Shown: one piece after another, positions 33,913-42,163 of the stretch
Layout: each line of letters opens with the position of its first letter
Numbering within the stretch: the stretch's first letter is position 1
Origin: Candidatus Bathyarchaeota archaeon
GTDB taxonomy: Archaea > Thermoproteota > Bathyarchaeia > TCS64
Length of the DNA: 64,000 bases
Direction: 5' to 3'
Assembly: GCA_020346605.1 (NCBI GenBank)
Contig: CP070784.1
Span: 559,472 to 623,471 of the forward strand
Translations under genes and position numbers: made by a program
Notes under the pieces: model-generated
Seen by the model: only the letters and a program-made list of their open reading frames with translations
Database searches by the model: none
Told to the model about the DNA's origin: nothing

Positions 33913-34959
33913 TCACTTCGCCTCCTTCCATTCGAAGGGGCCCATAGGCAGGTTGGCTCCCAGCTTCATGGCGGTGTCCACCGACTCTTTATCGGCAATC
34001 CCCTCCGCCACCACCTTCTCCGCCTCGGTGAACATGGGCTCAAGCAGCAGGTTGATGTCGAACTCCTCTCCCTCCTCCTCGGAGACTGAGGGCCTCTCGG
34101 CGTAGTCGTAGAACCCCTGCCCCGTCTTCCTGCCCAGCTTCTTCTCGTTGTAGCACTTCTCGATGGTCTCGGCGGGCGCGTACTCCTTGCCCAGGTTCTC
34201 CTCGAAGACCTTGAGGATGTGGTACACGATGTCTATACCGATGAGGTCGGAGAGCATGAAGGGGCCGAGGGGCATCTTCGCCTGGTGCTGCATGGCGCTG
34301 TCCACCTGCCGGACGGTCCATTTGCCACTCTCAACGATCTTCGCGGCCTCGTTCAGGTAGGTGATGAGTACCCTGTTGACGATGAACCCGACGACGTCCT
34401 TCTTCACGACGACGGGTGTCTTCCCCAGTTTCTTAGCCACCGCCTTCACAGTCTCCACAGTCCCCGAGTCCGTCTCAGCTCCGGGTATCACCTCCACAAG
34501 GCGCATGTACGTTGGCGGGTTGAAGAAGTGCATCCCCAGGAACCTCTCGGGATGAGAGACAGCCTTGCCGATCTCTGTGATGCTCAGGCTCGAGGTGTTC
34601 GTGGTCAGCACGGCGTCCTCGTTGGCGGCTGCAGCTACCTCCCCCCACACCTGCTTCTTTAGTTCGAGCCTCTCAGGTATGGCCTCGACGACTAGATCGG
34701 CGTCCCTCACCGCCTCGACGAGGTCGAGTGTGTACGAGAGATGGTCGAGGAGGTCCTGGGCCGCCTCCTCGGTCGTCCTGCCCCTCTCCACGTTCCGCTT
34801 CAATCCACTCTCAATCCTGTTCCTAGCCCCGTCGTTGTACTCCTGGGCTATGTCCCTGATGGTGACGTTGTATCCTGCTCCCGCGGCGACCTGGGCAATG
34901 CTGTGGCCCATGACACCGGCTCCGAGCACGGTTATTCTCCTTATTTTTTCAGAACTCAT
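33913..34959 (-). CDS. hbd: 3-hydroxyacyl-CoA dehydrogenase
   Basis: The NAD-dependent enzyme oxidises 3-hydroxyacyl-CoA. The N-terminal Rossmann motif is VLGAGVMGHSIAQVAAGAGY, followed by TNTSSLSITEI and the catalytic His in RFLGMHFFNPP. The C-terminal helical dimer domain follows (GFIVNRVLITYLNEA, LGPFMLSDLIGIDIV). The 348-residue length exceeds the usual 285 because the C-terminal domain has an extra part resembling a second copy (about 285-345, with a second segment MGPFEW). A TATA box (GCTATAAAC) lies about 30 bases upstream of ATG 34959. Confidence 0.9.
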   Translation of the reverse strand: MSSEKIRRITVLGAGVMGHSIAQVAAGAGYNVTIRDIAQEYNDGARNRIESGLKRNVERGRTTEEAAQDLLDHLSYTLDLVEAVRDADLVVEAIPERLELKKQVWGEVAAAANEDAVLTTNTSSLSITEIGKAVSHPERFLGMHFFNPPTYMRLVEVIPGAETDSGTVETVKAVAKKLGKTPVVVKKDVVGFIVNRVLITYLNEAAKIVESGKWTVRQVDSAMQHQAKMPLGPFMLSDLIGIDIVYHILKVFEENLGKEYAPAETIEKCYNEKKLGRKTGQGFYDYAERPSVSEEEGEEFDINLLLEPMFTEAEKVVAEGIADKESVDTAMKLGANLPMGPFEWKEAK

Positions 34960-35060
34960 CCACAGTCAGGTTCTTCTATCCTCGGATTTGTTTATAGCCT
35001 TTTTCAAGTGGAAAAAATCAAATAGCCTTCCTCATCCCCCTATCTGAAGAGGAATAAGGT

Positions 35061-35852
35061 TTGACCCGCATTGTGGTCCTTTTAAAGGACATCGTGGACC
35101 TGAACGAGCTCAAGGTGGATTTATCGACCAGACAGCCCAGGGTCGAGGGCGTGAAGCGGAGGATCAGCGACCTCGACAAGCGTGCCCTCGAAGCGGCCAT
35201 TCAGCTCAAGGAGAAGGCGGAAGGAGAGGTGGTCTCCTTGTCGGTCGGCGGGGATAAGACCAGGACGGCGATGCTCGAAGCTCTCGCGATGGGTGCAGAC
35301 GCATCGTATATAGTGAACGACGGGGGGTTTGCCGGCATCGATGCTTTGGCGACCTCCAAGGTCCTCAAGGCCGCCCTAAATAAAGTGGGCGACTTCGATC
35401 TGCTGTTGTGCGGCGAGATGACCCTGGACAGCATGTCTGCCCAGGTCGGCCCTAGGCTGGCTGAACTCCTCGACATACCTCAGGTCACCTACACGAAGCG
35501 CATGGAACTCTTGGACGGGAGGCTCCGGGCCGAGAGGGATCTCGAGGACGTGAACGAGGTCGTCGAGGTTGCCCTGCCGGCCGTGGTCTCCGTTGTGCGC
35601 GAGGTGAACGAGCCGAGGATCCCTTCGCTCATGAACATCATGAAGGCGAAGAGGAAGCCCACCGAGGAGTGGGACTCCGCAGCACTGGGTCTCTCCGTCG
35701 ACGACGTCAGAGAAGGTTCCTCTGTTGAGGTCGTCAGCGTGGAGGCGCCCGTCGTTGAGCGGAAAAGGGTGGCGATCGAGGCAGACACCATCGAAGAGGC
35801 GGCAATGAAGCTGGCCGAGGCGATCGTCGCCGAGGGGGTGCTGGAGCGATGA
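35061..35852 (+). CDS. etfB: electron transfer flavoprotein beta subunit
   Basis: EtfB pairs with EtfA to accept electrons from acyl-CoA dehydrogenase. The 263-residue protein starts at TTG 35061 and has VVLLKDIVDLNELKVD, an adenine/AMP-binding region with LLCGEMTLDSMSAQVGPRLAE, and the signature around PAVVSVVREVNEPRIPSL. Its stop overlaps the etfA start by four bases. The nearby acyl-CoA dehydrogenase gene is the likely partner. Confidence 0.92.
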   Translation: MTRIVVLLKDIVDLNELKVDLSTRQPRVEGVKRRISDLDKRALEAAIQLKEKAEGEVVSLSVGGDKTRTAMLEALAMGADASYIVNDGGFAGIDALATSKVLKAALNKVGDFDLLLCGEMTLDSMSAQVGPRLAELLDIPQVTYTKRMELLDGRLRAERDLEDVNEVVEVALPAVVSVVREVNEPRIPSLMNIMKAKRKPTEEWDSAALGLSVDDVREGSSVEVVSVEAPVVERKRVAIEADTIEEAAMKLAEAIVAEGVLER

Positions 35853-36814
35853 GCGTGACCCAAGGAACGGTCCTGGCCTACTCAGAGAACCACGAGATAA
35901 TGCTCCAACTCTTGGCTAAAGGGAGGGAACTCGCCGACAAGGTGGGCGTAGATCTCTGCGCACTGACCGTAAACCCTAGCGACGGTAGACCCGGTGAGCT
36001 CGTAGAGCATGGCGCCGACAAGGTTTATGTTGTCGATGACCCCTCGATGGAAAATTTTAGAGTGGAACCATATCGGTCGGTGGTGCTCGAGGCCGTGAAC
36101 ATCGCCCAACCAGATATCATCTTGATTGGGGCCACGAAGCGGGGCAAGGAGCTAGCTGCGAGGGTCGCCTCGGCTCTCGATACCGGCTGCATGACCGAGT
36201 GCTTCCAGTTGGATGTAGACGACGAGGGGAGGCTCAAGGCAGAGAGGTTGACCTACGGAGGCTCCACTATCGCCCACGAGGTGAGCAACCGAAAGCCCCA
36301 CATGGCCACGGTACCCTCTCGCGCCTTCAACAAACTGGAGCCCTCACAGAGGGCAGGAGAGATAGTCGAGATCAAGGTTGAAATATCTGATCCGCGCGTC
36401 AACGTCGTCGAGACGAGGGAGAAGTCCAAGGGCGACGTGAACTTGGAGGATGCCTCCATCATCGTCTCGGCTGGCCGTGGATTCAAGGCGGAGGAGGACC
36501 TGAAGCTGCTGAAGGAGCTGGCGGAGGTCTTGGGCGCAAACATTGGCTGTACGCGCCCCATTGCGGCGGATCTCGGGTGGATGGAGGAGTGGATCGGCAT
36601 AAGCGGGCACAAGGTCTCGCCAAAGCTCTACGTCGCCTGTGGAGTTTCAGGGACTATCCAGCACGCCGCAGGGATACGGGACTCCCAGATCATCGTCTCC
36701 ATAAACAACGAGGAGACGTCGAACATCCACGGGTTTTCCGATTACTCCATCGTGGGCGACCTCTACACCGTCCTCCCGGCCCTCACGAAGGCGCTCAAGG
36801 AGAAGCTCAAGTAG
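35849..36814 (+). CDS. etfA: electron transfer flavoprotein alpha subunit
   Basis: The 321-residue EtfA has an N-terminal alpha/beta domain and the C-terminal FAD domain with SAGRGFKAEEDLKLL, KLYVACGVSGTIQHAAGIR (flavin contacts) and SDYSIVGDLYTVLPALT. It holds the redox FAD and passes electrons onwards, although no ETF:quinone oxidoreductase or bifurcating partner is seen here. ATG 35849 overlaps etfB. Confidence 0.93.
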   Translation: MSVTQGTVLAYSENHEIMLQLLAKGRELADKVGVDLCALTVNPSDGRPGELVEHGADKVYVVDDPSMENFRVEPYRSVVLEAVNIAQPDIILIGATKRGKELAARVASALDTGCMTECFQLDVDDEGRLKAERLTYGGSTIAHEVSNRKPHMATVPSRAFNKLEPSQRAGEIVEIKVEISDPRVNVVETREKSKGDVNLEDASIIVSAGRGFKAEEDLKLLKELAEVLGANIGCTRPIAADLGWMEEWIGISGHKVSPKLYVACGVSGTIQHAAGIRDSQIIVSINNEETSNIHGFSDYSIVGDLYTVLPALTKALKEKLK

Positions 36815-36854
36815 TCACCCAACATTTTTCTCCCTCCACCGCCCAGTATAATCG

Positions 36855-37631
36855 ATGGAAGAGGAAGTCTCGACTGCCATAAAGAGGGCGGCGCAACTGG
36901 TTATATCCTCAGAGTACGTCACCGTCCTCACGGGTGCTGGTGTCTCTGTCGAGAGCGGCGTCCGCCCGTTCCGGGGCCCCGGCGGGCTCTGGACAGAGAG
37001 GGGCGAGCCCTCTATGGACGGTTACCAGAGTTTCATGCAGGATCCCAAGGCCTACTGGGAGCGGAGACACAGGCCGAGGAGGTACAGGGGCTCCTGGACC
37101 CCGATCTCCGAGGCCGCGCCGAACCCGGGCCACCTCGCCCTGGCCGAGTTGGAGGGGCTTGGGCTTCTCAAGTGGCTGGTCACCCAGAACATTGATAACC
37201 TCCACAACGAGGCGGGCAGCAGGAACGTGCTCGAGATCCACGGCAACTCCAAGAAGCTGAGGTGCGTCTCGTGCGACGCCCGCTATCCGAGGGAGGGGTT
37301 CGACCTCTCGGAGCTGCCTCCCAGGTGCCCAGTCTGCGGCGGCTTCATGAAGGGGGACACGGTGATGTTCGGTGAGCCCATCCCGTCCGACGTGTTGGAG
37401 AGGTGTTTCGAGGAGTCAAATCGGTCCGACTGCATGTTGGTTGTGGGCACGTCTGCCGTAGTCACTCCCGCCGCTAGCCTTCCCCTCATCGTGAAGAGGA
37501 ATGGGGGGGTCCTCATCGAGGTGAACCCCATTAAGACGGAGCTGAGTAACTCCTGCGACGTCTGCATCCGTGCTCCCTCCGGGAAGGCTCTACCACGCCT
37601 CGTTTCGGCGATCAAGGAGCTGAGGGGCTAG
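36855..37631 (+). CDS. sirtuin, NAD-dependent protein deacylase
   Basis: The 258-residue Sir2 protein has the NAD motif GAGVSVESGVRPFRG, TQNIDNLHNEAG and the catalytic His in EIHGN. A four-Cys zinc site follows (CVSC and CPVC, about 137-165), then MFGEPIPSDVLE and GTSAVVTPAASLP. It removes acyl groups from lysine using NAD. Its place among acyl-CoA metabolism genes fits control of enzyme acylation. Its stop TAG overlaps the stop of the convergent deacetylase gene in a shared CTAG. Confidence 0.92.
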   Translation: MEEEVSTAIKRAAQLVISSEYVTVLTGAGVSVESGVRPFRGPGGLWTERGEPSMDGYQSFMQDPKAYWERRHRPRRYRGSWTPISEAAPNPGHLALAELEGLGLLKWLVTQNIDNLHNEAGSRNVLEIHGNSKKLRCVSCDARYPREGFDLSELPPRCPVCGGFMKGDTVMFGEPIPSDVLERCFEESNRSDCMLVVGTSAVVTPAASLPLIVKRNGGVLIEVNPIKTELSNSCDVCIRAPSGKALPRLVSAIKELRG

Positions 37632-38410
37632 GAGAGCTTCCTCCGGGTCCATTCAGCCGTCTCAGCGCACGTGGCGAACCAGACGTCACCCTTGGCCTTC
37701 ATCTCGGCGAAGAGCCTGTCCAGGACCTTGAGGCGGCTGATCCTCCCTATGGCTTGAGGGTGGTTCGTCAGGCCGAAGTATCTCCCGAGCTCGTAGATCC
37801 CCTCGAACTCCGGCTTCCAGACGTTATAAGCTGCTTGTGGGTCTCTCCGATGAGTCTCGAACTGGGGCCAGTCGTCGAGCATCCACTCGACTGGGAGCTC
37901 CACGAGCCCTGTGTCTCTTCCTCTCCACACCAGCATGTAGGGCATATCCGAGTCCATCATGTTGGAGTCGTATCTGAACCCGAGCCTCTGGACGAGTTCG
38001 AGGGTTCTGTCGCTTATCAGCCAGTAGGGTGCCCTGAAACCCTCGGGCTTGACCCCCACCTTCTCGAAGGCGGCCAGCCCCCTCTGGAACACGCTCTCCT
38101 CCGCCTCTTTGGATATCTCTGCGAGCCTCTCGTGGAGGTAGCCGTGGGCCGCCAGCTCGTGGCCCCTGGTCACGATCTCCTCCACCGAACCCGTAAACTG
38201 GTCGACCGTCCAGCCAGGAGTGAAGAACGTGGCCTTGATCTCGTGTCTGTCGAGGAGGTCCAATATCCTCGGGATAGCCACGTTTGGGGCGAATCTCCCC
38301 CTGCTCTGGGCGACGATGTCGAGTGGGGCCCTCCTCATCAATGCGCTGTTCGAGTCGTAGTCGAATGTGATGTTCACGCTGCATTGGAAACCATCAGGCC
38401 AGAATCCCAA
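37628..38410 (-). CDS. polysaccharide deacetylase (NodB-homology domain)
   Basis: The 260-residue protein has the carbohydrate esterase 4 pattern: NITFDYDSNSA with the metal/catalytic Asp pair near 16-18, ATFFTPGWTVD, and HELAAHGYLHER with the metal-binding His motif HxxxH. GFRAPYWLISDRTLEL and a terminal FGLTNHPQAIGR strand complete it. Related sequences include cytoplasmic deacetylases and allantoinase-like puuE enzymes, and no signal peptide is seen, so the protein is probably cytosolic. The start is TTG 38410. Confidence 0.85.
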   Translation of the reverse strand: MGFWPDGFQCSVNITFDYDSNSALMRRAPLDIVAQSRGRFAPNVAIPRILDLLDRHEIKATFFTPGWTVDQFTGSVEEIVTRGHELAAHGYLHERLAEISKEAEESVFQRGLAAFEKVGVKPEGFRAPYWLISDRTLELVQRLGFRYDSNMMDSDMPYMLVWRGRDTGLVELPVEWMLDDWPQFETHRRDPQAAYNVWKPEFEGIYELGRYFGLTNHPQAIGRISRLKVLDRLFAEMKAKGDVWFATCAETAEWTRRKLS

Positions 38411-38558
38411 CTTAACCCCGATCTCAGGAACGATAATGTTGTATATGATAATAATGGTCCGCCTACAGTGGGGCGAAGGTGTTAAATAAAAACAAACGCA
38501 ACATGGTTAGACCTTTAAAAAGGTCGACGAGATATAGAATTGGTAAAGTGAAAAAGAC

Positions 38559-39770
38559 ATGATCGATTTCTCATTCACAGAGGAGCAAGACCTTTTCCGA
38601 GAGGCCATCAAGGAATGGCTGGCCAAGAACATGTCCCTCGAGCAGGTAAGGGAGAACGACGAGAAGCACGAGCTTCCCAAGGACATCATCAAGGGCATGG
38701 GCGACCTGGGACTACTCTGCATGACCCTACCAGAGGAGCACGGCGGCGCTGGAGCAGACTGGGTGACCACCACAATCGCCGCTGAGGAACTCGGATACGC
38801 CGATATCTCCGTGGCGCTCCCAGTTTTCTTCCTGGTGCAGGCTAGCTGGGGCTACGTTGTGGACAAGTACTGCACTGATGCTGTTAGGGACGACTGCCTA
38901 AGGAAGGCTGCTAGGGGCGAGTCCTTCATAGGCATCGGCGTGACCGAGCCGGGAGGGGGCTCCGACGTAGCCGCTTTCAAGACCAACCTAAAGAAGACCG
39001 ACGACGGCTGGGTCATGAACGGCGAGAAGACCTACATCAGCGGAACCGCCGAGTGCCAGGAGATCGGAGGAGGGTACTTCGTCAGCGGCTACAACGACAG
39101 ATCGAAGGGCCACAGGGGGATGACAGCCGTCTATATGCCCCTCGACGCACCCGGCGTCGAGGTGACCAAGAGGTTCGACAACTTCGGGCGAATGGCAATA
39201 AGCACCGGAGGCTTCAAGATGACGGACGTCAAGGTGCCCGAGGAGTACCAGATCGGAGAGACCGGAAGGGGCTTCTACCTTACCATGGAGGGCTTCGACG
39301 CCGCGAGGCTGCTGGTCTCCGCGAGCTGCGTGGGAGCCGCCCAGAGGGCGCTGGAGCTAGGCGTCGAGTACCTAAAGGAGAGGCAGGCCTTCGGACAGCC
39401 CCTCGCCATGTACCAAGGTATCCAGTTCGACCTCGCCGACATGGCCGCCCACCACGAGGCCGTTAAATCACTGATCTACAGGACGGCATGGATGATCGAC
39501 CAGAAGTACCAGAACGAGACCTTCTCGGCCCTCGAGTGCGCCAAGTACCTGTCTATGTGCAAGTACCTGGCCCCCCACCTGGCTTTGGACACCTTCAGGA
39601 GGGTGATGTACTGGTTCGGCGCCTATGGGTATTCGAAGGAGTGCCCGCTGGAGATGGGTCTGAGGGGAGTCATGAGCTACTGCATAGGGGCGGAAGGCAC
39701 GTCAAACGTCCAGAAGATCGTCATCTCCAGAGAGACCATCGGCCGGGATTGGATCAGAACCCAGAGCTAG
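38559..39770 (+). CDS. acyl-CoA dehydrogenase
   Basis: This FAD enzyme introduces the 2,3 double bond into acyl-CoA and reduces ETF. The 403-residue protein has DFSFTEEQDLFREAIKEWLA at the N-terminus, GIGVTEPGGGSDVAAFKTNL and VMNGEKTYISG in the middle domain, and a helical C-terminal domain with ERQAFGQPLAMYQGIQF and GAEGTSNVQKIVISRE. A TATA-like element (ctttaaaaagg) lies about 40 bases upstream of ATG 38559. With EtfAB, crotonase, Hbd and thiolase nearby, the beta-oxidation cycle is complete. Confidence 0.93.
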   Translation: MIDFSFTEEQDLFREAIKEWLAKNMSLEQVRENDEKHELPKDIIKGMGDLGLLCMTLPEEHGGAGADWVTTTIAAEELGYADISVALPVFFLVQASWGYVVDKYCTDAVRDDCLRKAARGESFIGIGVTEPGGGSDVAAFKTNLKKTDDGWVMNGEKTYISGTAECQEIGGGYFVSGYNDRSKGHRGMTAVYMPLDAPGVEVTKRFDNFGRMAISTGGFKMTDVKVPEEYQIGETGRGFYLTMEGFDAARLLVSASCVGAAQRALELGVEYLKERQAFGQPLAMYQGIQFDLADMAAHHEAVKSLIYRTAWMIDQKYQNETFSALECAKYLSMCKYLAPHLALDTFRRVMYWFGAYGYSKECPLEMGLRGVMSYCIGAEGTSNVQKIVISRETIGRDWIRTQS

Positions 39771-39788
39771 TCCCGCTGAGAACACCGA

Positions 39789-39807
39789 CTTTTTTCCTTT
39801 CTTTTAA
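39789..39807 (+). terminator. T-rich terminator after acyl-CoA dehydrogenase
   Basis: A cttttttt run followed by further T-rich sequence (cctttctttt) begins 19 bases after the dehydrogenase stop, matching archaeal oligo-T termination. Confidence 0.5.
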
Positions 39808-39926
39808 AACTGTAGCGAATCATGACTGAAATCTCTAGGGGGCTAAATTCCAGAATCCTTGTAGGCCATCTTATTTTAGATTTTACATAATGTTAAAAGA
39901 TCTATAGTAACCTTTATGTATTGCTA

Positions 39927-40304
39927 ATGCCATACGAACCGGACATGAAATTCGACATAGAACAGGAAGGTCTTCTGACCCTTTTCAAGCCGTATCAGAC
40001 CGCTTTGCTGGAGCGCCTCTGGGAGATAAACAAGTCCGCCAGAGTCGGCATGAACTCTGGAGAGGCACACAGGTTCCTTCTGGAGGGACCTAACAAGAAG
40101 TCGAGGGCTTCGGTCATCTTCTTCCTCAACGATATGGTGGAGGAGGGCGTCCTCGACTACGAGGAGAGGACGGGCAAGGGCGGACATCACCGGGTCTACT
40201 ACCCCAAGATGGACCGGGACGGATTCGCTACCTACATAAGTGAGAAGATCACGGCTAAGCTGCAAGAAGTTTTCCCGAATACTCTGAAAGTCACGATCCG
40301 CTGA
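39927..40304 (+). CDS. winged-helix regulator, BlaI/PadR-like
   Basis: The 125-residue protein has one winged helix: LTLFKPYQTALLERLWEI, GEAHRFLLEGPNKKSRASVI (recognition region) and LDYEERTGKGGHHRVYYPKM (wing), then a C-terminal helix for dimerisation. The pattern is that of BlaI/MecI-like repressors. It has a paralogue at the right end of the window with the same layout (SRAS-x-x-x-FLN then a GKGG or KGGMRRKY wing). ATG 39927 is used, with ATG 39945 as an alternative. It stands alone between the acyl-CoA dehydrogenase gene and the LeuA-like gene. Confidence 0.72.
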   Translation: MPYEPDMKFDIEQEGLLTLFKPYQTALLERLWEINKSARVGMNSGEAHRFLLEGPNKKSRASVIFFLNDMVEEGVLDYEERTGKGGHHRVYYPKMDRDGFATYISEKITAKLQEVFPNTLKVTIR

Positions 40305-40513
40305 GCAGCTACGTTTTACCCTATTTTATACAACCCATTTTTTTCTGTTTTATACAGGGATTACTATTCTGTTAAATTGGTCAAACGCCCGATTTCCAAT
40401 TAACGTATTCGGCAGGAGAATAGGCTGCTATTCAAAATTATACGTAAGAAAATTTGCTCAAAATGGTTATTAAACTCTTGACTGCTTGCATTTGTAACAT
40501 TCCTGGTGATACG

Positions 40514-42055
40514 ATGAGTGATAGCCGGTTCCACATGAGTCAGTACAGGGCTGAGACCGAGGTCAATCTGCCGAAGAGGGTCTGGATCTTTGACACAACG
40601 CTCCGTGACGGCGAGCAGATGCACGGCGTCACCTACACTATAGACGAGAAGATACTCATCGCACAGCAGCTGGATGAGCTAAGGGTCCCTAAGATTGAGG
40701 CTGGGTTCCCCATAACCTCTCCAGGTGAGACTGAGGCGGTGAAGAAGATCGCGGCTCTTGGTCTTGACGCTCAGGTCGTGGCCTTGGCCAGACCTTTGAA
40801 GGACGACATAGACAGGGCTTTGGATTGCGATGTACCCTACATTCACGTCTTCATATCGACCAGTGATCTCCACATCGACACCATGATGAAGACTACCAGG
40901 GAGGACGTTTTAAACCAGGCCGTCGAGGGCGTCGAGTACGCCAAGGACCACGGCGTATTCGTCGAGTTCAGTCCCCAGGACGCGACCCGCACTGACATGG
41001 ACTACCTGATAGAGGTGTGTAACACCGTGGAGGACGTCGGCGCCGAGATGCTCAACATACCGGACACCGTCGGAGTTTTGACGCCCCGGATGACCTTCGA
41101 GTTCTTCAAGGAGGTGAAGGCAGCGACACGTGTCCCCTTGAGCGCTCACGCTCACAACGACCTGGGGCAAGCAACCGCCAATACCCTCGCCTCCATCGAG
41201 GCAGGAGCCGAGCAGGCGCACGTCTGCGTCAACGGATTGGGGGAGAGGGCCGGCAACACATCGCTGGAGGAGGTGGTCATAAGCCTCATAGCCCAGTACG
41301 GGGTCGAGACCGGCATCAACACGAGGAAGATCGCCGAGACCTCCGCTCTCGTCGAGAGGCTGAGTAGCGTCTACATGTCCGCCAACACCCCCATCATCGG
41401 CGACAACGCCTTCTCCCATGAGGCCGGCATACACGTCCACGGTGTCCTCAGCAACTCTGGGAACTATGAGATCCTTAGGCCGGAGTTCGTGGGCAAGACG
41501 AGCCGCATCCACGCCGGGAAGCACGCGGGGAGGCACGGCATCTCTAGCATGATGGAGGACCTTGGCTTGGAGCCCACGAGGGAGCAGCTGAAGGCCATAG
41601 CCGACTCGGTTAAGAAGCTGGGGGACACTGGTAAGATAGTGTCCGACTCGGACCTGTACGCAATAGCCAAGAACGTCATGGACATCCAGGAGGAGGACAG
41701 GGTCCAGCTGAAGCAGCTCCTCGTCGTGACGGGCAACACCATAACGCCGACGGCGTCGGCGACCCTGCTCGTGGACGGCGAGGAGTACAAGGGCTCCGGG
41801 GTCGGGAACGGGCCCATCGACTCGGCGATCAACGCCATCAGGAACGTGGTGAACGGCTTCGCCAACATCACTCTGGAGAAGTTCTCGATGAAGGCCATCA
41901 CAGGGGGAACCGACGCGGTCGCGGACGTCACCGTCGCCGTGAGGCGTGAGGAGAAGCTGGTCACCGCCAGCAGCGTCAACGGCGACACGGTCATGGCCAG
42001 CGTGGAAGCCATACTGAAGGGCATGAACCGGCTCCTCGACAAAAAGAAAACGTAG
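40514..42055 (+). CDS. 2-isopropylmalate/citramalate/homocitrate synthase family, first paralogue
   Basis: The enzyme condenses acetyl-CoA with a 2-oxoacid. The 513-residue protein has the TIM-barrel motif FDTTLRDGEQ at about 30, IEAGFP, the metal-site AHAHNDLGQATANTL and GLGERAGNTSLEEV, then the LeuA regulatory dimer domain (ITPTASATLLVDGEEY, GVGNGPIDSAINAI). After DGEQ it has MHGVTY where the family usually has TPGV or SPGV, so substrate preference may differ. ATG 40514 follows a TATA-like attaaac element by about 40 bases. Together with the next gene it may divide work between leucine and isoleucine (citramalate) routes. Confidence 0.85.
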   Translation: MSDSRFHMSQYRAETEVNLPKRVWIFDTTLRDGEQMHGVTYTIDEKILIAQQLDELRVPKIEAGFPITSPGETEAVKKIAALGLDAQVVALARPLKDDIDRALDCDVPYIHVFISTSDLHIDTMMKTTREDVLNQAVEGVEYAKDHGVFVEFSPQDATRTDMDYLIEVCNTVEDVGAEMLNIPDTVGVLTPRMTFEFFKEVKAATRVPLSAHAHNDLGQATANTLASIEAGAEQAHVCVNGLGERAGNTSLEEVVISLIAQYGVETGINTRKIAETSALVERLSSVYMSANTPIIGDNAFSHEAGIHVHGVLSNSGNYEILRPEFVGKTSRIHAGKHAGRHGISSMMEDLGLEPTREQLKAIADSVKKLGDTGKIVSDSDLYAIAKNVMDIQEEDRVQLKQLLVVTGNTITPTASATLLVDGEEYKGSGVGNGPIDSAINAIRNVVNGFANITLEKFSMKAITGGTDAVADVTVAVRREEKLVTASSVNGDTVMASVEAILKGMNRLLDKKKT

Positions 42056-42163
42056 GCCGTCTGTTTGCGAGACGCTTTAAAAAAGGCTAGATTGGCCTGA
42101 AGAGACAGCGATAACCTTATATCGTGAAGGACGGTGCCTATATGCTACACGAAGGAATGGTAT

